Positions 1-5,302 of a stretch of 10,818 nucleotides of DNA are shown here, in pieces. The stretch is from an uncultured Clostridia bacterium (GTDB lineage Bacteria; Bacillota; Clostridia; Oscillospirales; Acutalibacteraceae). Below the pieces are notes generated by a model that was given only the letters and a program-made list of their open reading frames with translations, searched no databases and was not told the DNA's origin. Made by a program: the position numbers and the translations under genes. Positions within the stretch are counted from its first letter, which is position 1, and each line of letters starts with the position of its first letter. The stretch is taken from the NCBI GenBank assembly GCA_937916395.1, contig CALFTN010000073.1, forward strand, positions 1-10,818, written 5' to 3'.

Positions 1-79
1 CGCCTTTTCTTATGCGGCAGGTAATTAAACGAGGACAAACCAACGCTTGCTTTTACTATTTGGATTTTTGTCCGAAGTT

Positions 80-165
80 TAGCAAGCATATTGTTTGTAT
101 ATACAACCGCCGGTGTCGGCCGCATACAAACAGCTTGTCGGGGTGAACCCCGAACCCCCGTTTTT
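80..165. other. Candidate origin of transfer (oriT)
   Basis: This non-coding stretch just upstream of the mobilization genes is richer in GC and in repeats than the surrounding DNA. It contains a 9-bp inverted repeat (TGTTTGTAT at 92-100 and ATACAAACA at 124-132) around a GC-rich centre. A perfect 12-bp palindrome, TTGTATATACAA, lies at 95-106. A second hairpin, CGGGGT-GA-ACCCCG, lies at 139-152 and is followed by a C run. Inverted repeats beside a GC-rich site directly before mobC/relaxase genes are the usual oriT arrangement. The nic position cannot be read from the sequence. Outer repeats GCTTGC (45-50) and GCAAGC (82-87) may belong to the same structure. Confidence 0.45.
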
Positions 166-189
166 GTGTAAGACAAAAGAAAATACAAG

Positions 190-208
190 GTAGTGTAAAA
201 GGCACTAC
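190..208 (+). promoter_or_regulatory. Hairpin over the mobC ribosome site
   Basis: GTAGTG (190-195) and CACTAC (203-208) form a 6-bp inverted repeat, 5 nt before the GTG start of the MobC-like gene. The only purine-rich ribosome-site candidate, AAAAGG at 197-202, lies in the loop. The repeat could be an operator for self-repression by the accessory protein or an RNA hairpin limiting translation. Both readings are inference. Confidence 0.3.
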
Positions 209-213
209 AGAAA

Positions 214-540
214 GTGAGGCAAACTAAAAACAACAATAAAACTAAAATGATTGCTATGAGATTCAGAGAATCTGATTACACAGCAATCAAGAAAAAAGCA
301 GAAAAAGTGAATATGAACTTCACCGAGTTTGTAACATTCTCGGCGCTGAATAAGCCGATAGTTGTCATAAATGATTTGGGCGAAGTGCTGAAAGAACAGA
401 AAGCAATTGGCAGAAATGTAAATCAGATTACTACTCTCTGTAATATGGGTAAAATAAATTGCCCTGACTTAAGTGAGATAAAACTGAAATACACAGAAGT
501 GTTATCTGCTCTGAATGAAATTATCAGGAGGTGGTGTTAA
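214..540 (+). CDS. mobC: MobC-like relaxosome accessory protein
   Basis: This 108-residue basic protein should bind oriT DNA and help the relaxase load and nick. The N-terminal part (about residues 12-35) has the pattern of a ribbon-helix-helix protein: a beta strand MIAMRFRESDY followed by helices. The later segment with IGRNVNQIT and CNMGKI (about residues 65-81) is the conserved signature of the Firmicute MobC family (bacterial mobilization protein). The start is the GTG at 214; an in-frame ATG at 247 would remove 11 basic residues and is a weaker choice. The stop TAA shares its last base with the ATG of the relaxase, so the two are translationally coupled, as is usual for a relaxosome pair. 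The length is normal for the family. Confidence 0.8.
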   Translation: MRQTKNNNKTKMIAMRFRESDYTAIKKKAEKVNMNFTEFVTFSALNKPIVVINDLGEVLKEQKAIGRNVNQITTLCNMGKINCPDLSEIKLKYTEVLSALNEIIRRWC

Positions 541-1886
541 TGGCAACCTTTGTAGCCATCTCTGAAAAAACTCAAACAGCTACCACTATGAAACGAGTGC
601 TGAATTATGTAATGCAAGATAAGAAAACCAACTACAATGGTGTTAATCTTGTAAGCGGACAAAATTGTGTTCCCGAATCAGCATACGAAGAATTTATGGC
701 AACTAAAAATCAATACGGAAAAGCAAATGGTGTTTTCTTCAAACAGTATGTGCAATCCTTTAAACCTGATTGTGGTGTTACTCCACAGACGATACATAAA
801 ATCGGTTTAGAAATGGCAAAAGCGTTTGATGGATTTGAAGTAGTTATTGCGACTCACATTGACCGTGACCATTGGCACAATCATTTTGTTGTCAATTCAG
901 TAAACTGTGAAACAGGTTACAAAATTCAGATAAACGAAAAAGGATTGGAACAGTTACGAAAAAAGTCTGATGAAATATGTCAGCAGCATGGGTTAGAAAC
1001 ATTGAAGCCATACGAAAAACCAAAGCAACGGTCTATGAATCAGAAAGAATACAGAACTGCTCTTCGTGGTGATAACAAGAAGATTAAACTGACTAATGCA
1101 ATTGATTATGCAGTTGCTAAAAGCAAAAACAAACAACAGTTTATTGATGAAATGAAAAAACTCGGATATGGTGTAAAGTGGATTGACAGTTACAAATATA
1201 TCACCTACACCACACCAGACGGGCAACGATTCAGAGATAATCGTTTGCTCGATAATAAATATTTAAAAACTAACATGGAGGAATTATTTACTTATGGATA
1301 TGAACAAATTAAAACAATTGAATCAGATAGAACAAGTGACAAACGAAACAATCAAAGAATTGACCGAACCGATACAGCCAACATACCTGACGTTGAAACC
1401 GGAACAATACAATGCGATAGCACAGCATATCTCATTGACTGGGAAAGCCATTGTCGAAAACACGGCTTTGATATCAGAATTACCGACACAGGAAGATTTG
1501 AATCAGATAGTGGAAGAAACACTGAAAGCGTATCTGTGGAAGATAATAGATACTACAGAGCACGAGATGAAGTCAATGAATGGTACAGTCAACAACAGAC
1601 TTATCGACCAGACGAATATTCTGGAGAAGAAGGTCTGGGAGCAGTATTGGAATATAGTGGAGAGATTACAAAACAAAGAGAAAATGTTGAACAAACTCAA
1701 AATGAAGTGGGCTGCGATTGGAGCGAGCTTGCCATTGATACTATGCATCTTATTAATAATATTTCAATGATAGGGAGAAAAGATGAAGATGATGAAAAGA
1801 AACCAAAATGTATTAAAGAACGAAAAAATTATCAGAAAAAGAAAAACGGACATACCCATGATGGTGGTATGCAAATGAGTATGTAA
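540..1886 (+). CDS. mobA: MOBP-type relaxase (MobA/VirD2 family)
   Basis: This 448-residue relaxase nicks oriT and stays covalently bound to the transferred strand. The catalytic tyrosine is probably Y23 in VLNYVMQ. The metal-binding three-histidine motif is HIDRDHWHNH, with H106, H111, H113 and H115, followed by FVVN, so the active site looks intact. The relaxase domain covers roughly residues 1-230. The C-terminal part (about 255-448) is hydrophilic, low in complexity and ends in a lysine-rich tail. The start is the ATG at 540, 8 nt after AGGAGG (526-531); the upstream GTG codons at 531 and 534 lie on the ribosome site and are unlikely. The gene overlaps the MobC stop by one base. A second real-looking gene lies inside the C-terminal third in another frame (1294-1770), which may explain the unusual composition here. 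No type IV coupling protein or secretion gene is visible, so the element is probably mobilizable rather than self-transmissible. Confidence 0.85.
   Translation: MATFVAISEKTQTATTMKRVLNYVMQDKKTNYNGVNLVSGQNCVPESAYEEFMATKNQYGKANGVFFKQYVQSFKPDCGVTPQTIHKIGLEMAKAFDGFEVVIATHIDRDHWHNHFVVNSVNCETGYKIQINEKGLEQLRKKSDEICQQHGLETLKPYEKPKQRSMNQKEYRTALRGDNKKIKLTNAIDYAVAKSKNKQQFIDEMKKLGYGVKWIDSYKYITYTTPDGQRFRDNRLLDNKYLKTNMEELFTYGYEQIKTIESDRTSDKRNNQRIDRTDTANIPDVETGTIQCDSTAYLIDWESHCRKHGFDIRITDTGRFESDSGRNTESVSVEDNRYYRARDEVNEWYSQQQTYRPDEYSGEEGLGAVLEYSGEITKQRENVEQTQNEVGCDWSELAIDTMHLINNISMIGRKDEDDEKKPKCIKERKNYQKKKNGHTHDGGMQMSM
1294..1770 (+). CDS. Nested MobB-like tail-anchored membrane protein
   Basis: This 158-residue frame lies wholly inside the relaxase gene, in the +1-shifted frame. 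It reads like a real protein: a mixed helical body with coiled-coil-like segments (about 60-135), a basic patch (K131-K138), and one clean hydrophobic segment at 138-157 ending one residue before the stop, as in a C-terminal tail anchor. GGAGG at 1277-1281 precedes ATG 1294 by 12 nt; ATG 1300 is an alternative, with a longer gap. In plasmid RSF1010 the mobB gene also overlaps mobA in another frame, and MobB is a membrane-associated helper that stabilises the relaxosome and aids contact with the transfer machinery. The same role is inferred here from position and topology, not from sequence similarity. The overlapped relaxase segment is low in complexity, as expected if this frame carries constraint. 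A chance open frame remains possible. Confidence 0.6.
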   Translation: MDMNKLKQLNQIEQVTNETIKELTEPIQPTYLTLKPEQYNAIAQHISLTGKAIVENTALISELPTQEDLNQIVEETLKAYLWKIIDTTEHEMKSMNGTVNNRLIDQTNILEKKVWEQYWNIVERLQNKEKMLNKLKMKWAAIGASLPLILCILLIIFQ

Positions 1887-1911
1887 AGGGGGTCGCATAA
1901 AGAATAATCAG

Positions 1912-1959
1912 ATGAATGTTGTGTTGCCTTATGAAACGAGGCGACTGGAATATTCCTGA
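1912..1959 (+). CDS. Possible 15-residue leader peptide
   Basis: ATG at 1912 opens a 15-codon frame, MNVVLPYETRRLEYS, ending in TGA at 1957. A G-rich stretch (1888-1892) lies about 19 nt upstream, too far for a normal ribosome site. The frame overlaps the start of the 47-residue gene at 1931 in another frame and could affect its translation. It could equally be a remnant of a longer conserved reading frame cut short. It is listed because such post-relaxase mini-frames are easily missed; support is weak. Confidence 0.2.
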   Translation: MNVVLPYETRRLEYS

Positions 1960-2074
1960 ATATGAATTAGAATCATTAGTGAAATGTTTTTTGCCAGATA
2001 TTCAAGAGTTTTACGCCACAGAAGAGGGCAAAGAATACTTTAAAGAGTATCAGGCGAAGAAAAACTCGAAATAA
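1931..2074 (+). CDS. Small acidic helical protein, 47 residues
   Basis: This small frame follows the relaxase by 44 bp on the same strand and ends just before the terminator hairpins, so it would be the last gene of the mobilization operon. The product has the pattern PEYELESLVKCFLPDIQEFY, then EEGKEYFKEYQ and a lysine-rich tail: two short amphipathic helices. Small proteins of this style often sit beside relaxases or recombinases in Clostridia mobile elements; that is recalled from general familiarity and was not checked. No clear ribosome site precedes ATG 1931. ATG 1916 in the same frame would add MLCCL. The function is unknown. Confidence 0.5.
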   Translation: MKRGDWNIPEYELESLVKCFLPDIQEFYATEEGKEYFKEYQAKKNSK

Positions 2075-2081
2075 AAGAAAG

Positions 2082-2097
2082 AGCCGTTAAAACGGCT
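2082..2097 (+). terminator. Short hairpin after the mob operon
   Basis: AGCCGT and ACGGCT pair around a TAAA loop, 8 nt after the stop of the 47-residue gene. The T tract is short (TTTA), so alone it is a weak terminator. It may act with the longer hairpin immediately downstream. Confidence 0.35.
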
Positions 2098-2110
2098 TTA
2101 AACGAAAAGT

Positions 2111-2146
2111 ACGGCAGAGAGTAAAATCTCTGCCGTTAACTTATTT
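2111..2146 (+). terminator. Main terminator of the mob operon
   Basis: A perfect 10-bp stem, ACGGCAGAGA (2111-2120) with TCTCTGCCGT (2127-2136), closes a 6-nt loop. It is followed by a T-rich but interrupted tail. The stem is strong enough to end transcription from the relaxase operon before the tRNA fragment region. Confidence 0.6.
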
Positions 2147-2175
2147 CATTTTACAATTTGAGTTAGGATACTCAC

Positions 2176-2227
2176 AAAAAAGAATAAACCCGAACCCATC
2201 TCCAACTATGAAAAGGTTCGGATTTAT
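2176..2227 (-). terminator. Minus-strand terminator after the tRNA-Leu fragment
   Basis: On the minus strand ATAAATCCGAACC (2227-2215) pairs with GGTTCGGGTTTAT (2196-2184) with one mismatch. It is followed by a T run (the A run at 2176-2181 on the plus strand). It starts 7 nt after the CCA end of the tRNA-Leu fragment, which is where a tRNA gene's own terminator is normally found. This suggests the DNA left of the fragment kept the original tRNA downstream region, or that the element carries a copy of it. Confidence 0.6.
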
Positions 2228-2233
2228 ACCGTT

Positions 2234-2285
2234 TGGTGCGCCTGACAGGACTTGAACCTGCACTCTTTCGGCACAAGAACCTAAA
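2234..2285 (-). other. tRNA-Leu(UAG) 3' half; likely attachment-site core
   Basis: Read on the minus strand, this block ends in ACCA after the acceptor strand CAGGCGC. It is preceded by a T arm (GCAGG, loop TTCAAGT, CCTGT) that pairs properly. Before that come a leucine-length variable region and the anticodon loop TTTAGGT with anticodon TAG and the following stem strand TCTTG. Beyond 2285 the match stops: the partner stem strand, the D arm and the 5' acceptor strand GCGCCTG are absent and do not appear further along. A tRNA cut at the anticodon loop with an intact 3' end is the classic footprint of a tyrosine recombinase att site. By the usual rule the element should lie on the 5' side of the fragment, that is to the right, but the mobilization genes lie to the left. 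A tandem array or integration at a secondary site would reconcile this. The variable arm pairs poorly, so some decay is possible. Confidence 0.65.
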
Positions 2286-2345
2286 GGTCACACGACCTCG
2301 ATGATAAGCCGTAACCTCAATAAAATCAAGGGGTTTCGCGGTTTG
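2286..2345. repeat. Att-flanking inverted repeats
   Basis: Just beyond the tRNA break are AGGTC (2285-2289) and GACCT (2294-2298) around 4 nt. An imperfect larger inverted repeat follows, AACC (2313-2316) with GGTT (2332-2335), embedded in GGGTTTCGCGG. Such repeats beside a tRNA core fit recombinase core or arm sites. A motif of similar type (GGGTTTTTCGC) follows the second tRNA fragment at 10202-10212. Confidence 0.3.
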
Positions 2346-2362
2346 CCTTTTCCTATATCTGC

Positions 2363-2391
2363 ATAGTAGTATAGAAAAATGTGTTTGTCAA
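2363..2391 (-). promoter_or_regulatory. Near-consensus sigma-A promoter toward the tRNA fragment
   Basis: On the minus strand, TTGACA (2391-2386) and TACTAT (2368-2363) are separated by exactly 17 nt. The -35 box is perfect. Transcription would begin near 2356 and run left through the tRNA-Leu fragment to the terminator at 2176-2227, giving an RNA of roughly 180 nt. It could be the surviving promoter of the original tRNA gene or an element promoter reading outward across the att site. It does not serve the dehydrogenase gene, which ends upstream of it. Confidence 0.6.
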
Positions 2392-2424
2392 GATAATACT
2401 AACGAGTTGTCTGAATTTTCTGTT

Positions 2425-3222
2425 TTATCTTCGGTTTGTTTTATTTGATAAATCACCATAAAGCGGTGTTGCAAGACCAAATCCACCAGAAACGGTTAAT
2501 ATCTGACCGGTGGTGTAGAGTGAATCATCACTTGCAAAATAAACTACTGCAGAAGCAATTTCTTCAGGTTTACCCATTCTGTTAAATGGTATGTGGCGAA
2601 GAAACAACTCTCTGAATTCACCGGTAAGATTTTTCTCAACTGCATCAGTTGCGGTCATTCCGGGAAGAACTGCATTACAACGAATGTTGTTTCTTGCTTC
2701 GTGTACTGCAATAAGTTTCGTGAGGTAATTTATTGCCGCCTTGCTTGTGCCGTATGATACTTGCGAAATATCAGGCACAAGACCACCAACAGAAGAAATG
2801 TTAATAATACTTCCGCCACCTTGCTTTGCCATATATTTTACCACTTCTTTACTTGCGGCAAAAACACTCCTGAGATTGATGTTAACAGTATCAAGAAAAA
2901 CATTGACATCGGTATTTGAAAAATCAAGGTCCTGACCGGGTTTTGATGTTCCGAAATTATTTACGAGAACATCAATACGACCTGAATCTTTTACAACGTC
3001 TTCTATCATTGTAGTAAAAGATTCAGGCTTACTTGCATCATTAAAAACATATTTAACACTATACCCCTGTGCATTGAGTTTGTCTGCTTCTTCTTTTGCA
3101 AGGTCTAAATTTCTTGCCGCCATATAAACGACAGCGCCTTCTTTGGCACACGCTTTAACACAAGCTAAGCCAATACCTCTTGTAGATGCGGTTATCAAAA
3201 TAATTTTATCTTTTAATTTCAT
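2425..3222 (-). CDS. hdhA: 7-alpha-hydroxysteroid dehydrogenase-like SDR
   Basis: This 265-residue short-chain dehydrogenase most likely oxidises the 7-alpha-hydroxyl of bile acids such as cholate to the 7-oxo form, reversibly, in the cytoplasm. The nucleotide motif is TASTRGIG (11-18), the variant seen in clostridial 7-alpha-HSDHs. R37 after the second strand (MAAR) points to NADP(H). NNFG (88-91) and the catalytic set N116, S144, Y157 and K161 (YGTSK) are present. The segments SSVGGLVPDIS, RCNAVLPGM and ASDDSLYTTGQI and the extended tail GGFGLATPLYGD resemble the Clostridium absonum/sardiniense 7-alpha-HSDH as I remember it. The start ATG overlaps the upstream transporter stop (ATGA), with a good AGGAG ribosome site 7 nt before it, so the two are coupled. 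The substrate is inferred; another hydroxysteroid or an unrelated ketone is possible. Confidence 0.65.
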   Translation of the reverse strand: MKLKDKIILITASTRGIGLACVKACAKEGAVVYMAARNLDLAKEEADKLNAQGYSVKYVFNDASKPESFTTMIEDVVKDSGRIDVLVNNFGTSKPGQDLDFSNTDVNVFLDTVNINLRSVFAASKEVVKYMAKQGGGSIINISSVGGLVPDISQVSYGTSKAAINYLTKLIAVHEARNNIRCNAVLPGMTATDAVEKNLTGEFRELFLRHIPFNRMGKPEEIASAVVYFASDDSLYTTGQILTVSGGFGLATPLYGDLSNKTNRR

Positions 3223-4634
3223 GTAATTTCTCCTTTTTTATTGTGGATTTTGGGAAGAAAAAGTACTGTAATTATGCCAATTGCAATACACGCAATTTCA
3301 ACTGAAGCTAATGTTTTTACTGAGTCAATAGCGGCAGCAATTTCAGTTGCTCCTGAATTTATAAGGGTAGAGGCTCTGTTAGTAAACATCGGTACAAATA
3401 CGGCAACGCCAAATGGAGCTGCTAAGTCACGAAAGAGTCCGTAAGTTCCAGTTCCTGCACCTGAGTTTTCAAGTGGTACACCAGACAGAACAACTTTCAT
3501 AAAGATTGTGCCGTTTCCACCAAGACCAAATCCGAGCAACCCAAGTGAAGCCGCAAATAAGAGAACTGAAGAATTTTCTGTGAACAGTAGCATAATTGCA
3601 CTACCTATTCCTGTAAGAGTAAGAGAACCTGCAAGTACTTTTTTAGGTTCATATCGGTCTGCAAGTGGTCCTAAAATTACAGCTCCGAGAGACATTCCTA
3701 TATACATAATAGAAATTGCGTAACCAGATATAACGGAATTCTGTGGCTGAGTGTAGTTCACAAAAATAATAACGTTAGTCATATTTGCTTGCATAAGTCC
3801 TTGCGTAAGAAAAAGTGCAAGAACAGAAAGTATAAATGCTTTCCTCTTTACAAATAGCCATTGTATAATTGGATTTGTTGCTCTTTTTTCTGCTATACAT
3901 AATCCTATACCTGAAATTATCGAAGCAATGAGAATTATTAAAAATTGCTTTGATTGCCAACCGAAATTCTGGCCAAAAGAGGGTACACAAAGCAATAGAC
4001 TAAAGAAGATTAATATAAAAACAGCACCTATACCATCAAAATTCTTTATATCATTTTTTACAGTCGGCTTTTTATTACCAATCATAAGGCATAGTAAAAA
4101 TATAATCACCGAAATAACGACACACACCCAAATCATTGTGCGCCAGTTAAAATACTCAATAATCAATCCACCGAGAGTTGGTCCAAAAATTACTGAAATA
4201 CTGGAAACAAACATATAAAGTGCAAAGCCTTTTGCGATTTTGTCTCTTGGGAATTCTGTGACTATATATGACATTACGACAGGTGCAATAGCGGCAGTTC
4301 CCATACCAACAATAAAACGTGCTAAAAGCATAAATAATAGTGATGGTGCTATTGCGGTGAGAACATTACCGAGTGCAAAAACAACTATACCTATTAATAA
4401 GGTTACTCTTCGTCCTATTATATCGCCTAATTTACCTAATATGGGTGCAAATGCGGCGGTTGACATAGCCATAGCAAGTGCTGTCCAGGTTGTATTGTTG
4501 TATGGGAGATTTAATTCTTCAACAAAAGCAGGGCCGAGTAAAGAGGTGAAACCACCAACCAACCCTACAAGAAAAGCAGCAAGACCAAAAGGAATAAAAC
4601 CTTTTATATGTGGCTTTTCTAAAATTGTTTTCAT
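3219..4634 (-). CDS. baiG: BaiG-like MFS transporter, 14 TM (DHA2-type)
   Basis: This 471-residue permease has 14 predicted membrane spans, the DHA2 layout. Motif A is GKLGDIIGRR (67-76), a second copy of the loop pattern is GPLADRYEPKK, and motif C is GPTLGG (151-156). The stretches NNTTWTALAMAMSTA, VPSFGQNFGW, TQGLMQANMTNV and YGLFRDLAAPFGVAVFVPMF resemble BaiG, the proton-driven bile acid transporter of Clostridium scindens, as I recall it. Translational coupling to a 7-alpha-HSDH-like gene supports a bile-acid substrate. The start is ATG 4634, with GGAAG about 8 nt upstream; an in-frame TTG at 4649 would add five residues and overlaps that site. The direction of transport cannot be read from sequence, and DHA2 proteins also export drugs, so a bile or drug efflux role is the main alternative. 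None of the 7-alpha-dehydroxylation bai genes is in the window. Confidence 0.65.
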   Translation of the reverse strand: MKTILEKPHIKGFIPFGLAAFLVGLVGGFTSLLGPAFVEELNLPYNNTTWTALAMAMSTAAFAPILGKLGDIIGRRVTLLIGIVVFALGNVLTAIAPSLLFMLLARFIVGMGTAAIAPVVMSYIVTEFPRDKIAKGFALYMFVSSISVIFGPTLGGLIIEYFNWRTMIWVCVVISVIIFLLCLMIGNKKPTVKNDIKNFDGIGAVFILIFFSLLLCVPSFGQNFGWQSKQFLIILIASIISGIGLCIAEKRATNPIIQWLFVKRKAFILSVLALFLTQGLMQANMTNVIIFVNYTQPQNSVISGYAISIMYIGMSLGAVILGPLADRYEPKKVLAGSLTLTGIGSAIMLLFTENSSVLLFAASLGLLGFGLGGNGTIFMKVVLSGVPLENSGAGTGTYGLFRDLAAPFGVAVFVPMFTNRASTLINSGATEIAAAIDSVKTLASVEIACIAIGIITVLFLPKIHNKKGEIT

Positions 4635-4738
4635 AAACGTCACTTCCAATCTGTTTTTAGTATAACCAAGACAGAATGTATTTATTTAAGAAAAAATGAC
4701 ATACTAAATCCAGAAATTAAAAAAGGATGGTTTTTATT
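4635..4738. promoter_or_regulatory. Divergent promoter region, transporter / ahpC
   Basis: This 104-bp gap must hold promoters for both the transporter-dehydrogenase operon (minus) and the ahpC operon (plus). On the minus strand TATACT (4664-4659) is a reasonable -10 box lying 25 nt before the transporter ATG, but no good -35 is visible. On the plus strand only a weak CATACT (4700-4705) is seen. I see no PerR-type palindrome and no clear operator. Shared control of the two operons is possible because of the short distance. Confidence 0.35.
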
Positions 4739-5302
4739 ATGTCAATTATTAACAAAGAAGTTTCAAATTTTAAAGCCAATGCATTTCACGCTGGTGAATT
4801 CAAGACTGTTTCAAAAGATGATATTCTCGGCAAATGGAGTGTTTTCTTTTTCTATCCTGCAGATTTCACTTTTATTTGTCCTACTGAGCTTGAAGATTTA
4901 GCGAACAAGTATGAAGAATTCAGAAATGTCGGTTGTGAAATATATTCAGTTTCTACTGATACTCACTTCGTTCACAAAGCTTGGCACGATGCTTCTGAAA
5001 GAATCAAAAAAATCAATTTCCCAATGCTTGCAGACCCTACACACGAAATTTCAGAAGATTTTGAAGTTCTTATTGAATCTGACGGTTTAGCAGAGCGTGG
5101 TACGTTTATTATTAACCCTGAGGGAAAAATTGTAGGTTATGAAATTACTGCGGGTAACGTTGGTAGAAATGCAGAAGAACTTTTCCGTAAGGTTCAGGCT
5201 TGTCAGTTCGTTCACGCTCACGGCGATGAAGTTTGTCCTGCTAACTGGAAACCAGGTGCTGAAACACTTAAACCAAGTCTTGACCTTGTAGGTCAGTTAT
5301 AA
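4739..5302 (+). CDS. ahpC: Alkyl hydroperoxide reductase subunit C (AhpC peroxiredoxin)
   Basis: This 187-residue typical 2-Cys peroxiredoxin reduces hydrogen peroxide, organic peroxides and peroxynitrite in the cytoplasm. The peroxidatic cysteine is C47 in ADFTFICPTE and the resolving cysteine is C166 in GDEVCPANW, matching the Escherichia coli protein in position and total length. VSTDTHFVHKAWH is another family signature. An extra cysteine, C155, lies near the C-terminus. ATG 4739 is chosen because it gives MSIIN, aligning with MSLIN of the E. coli protein, and GGATGG lies 8 nt upstream; the in-frame ATG at 4727 lies within that site. The stop TAA shares a base with the ATG of the reductase gene, so the peroxidase and its electron donor are made together. 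Confidence 0.95.
   Translation: MSIINKEVSNFKANAFHAGEFKTVSKDDILGKWSVFFFYPADFTFICPTELEDLANKYEEFRNVGCEIYSVSTDTHFVHKAWHDASERIKKINFPMLADPTHEISEDFEVLIESDGLAERGTFIINPEGKIVGYEITAGNVGRNAEELFRKVQACQFVHAHGDEVCPANWKPGAETLKPSLDLVGQL

Noticed and set aside
993..1226. Minus-strand 77-codon frame inside the relaxase
   Set aside because: It is antisense to the conserved relaxase domain, with no ribosome site or domain pattern.
2234..2356. A complete tRNA-Leu gene or a tmRNA on the minus strand
   Set aside because: The 5' acceptor strand GCGCCTG and the D arm are missing, and the 3' end does not match the tmRNA alanine-type acceptor.
3241..4665. Several plus-strand open frames of 67-141 codons across the transporter
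   Set aside because: They lie antisense to a clear 14-TM permease, lack ribosome sites and have no recognisable domains; they are shadows of the real gene.
4635..4738. PerR box controlling ahpC
   Set aside because: No sequence close to the TTATAAT-N-ATTATAA palindrome is present in the gap.
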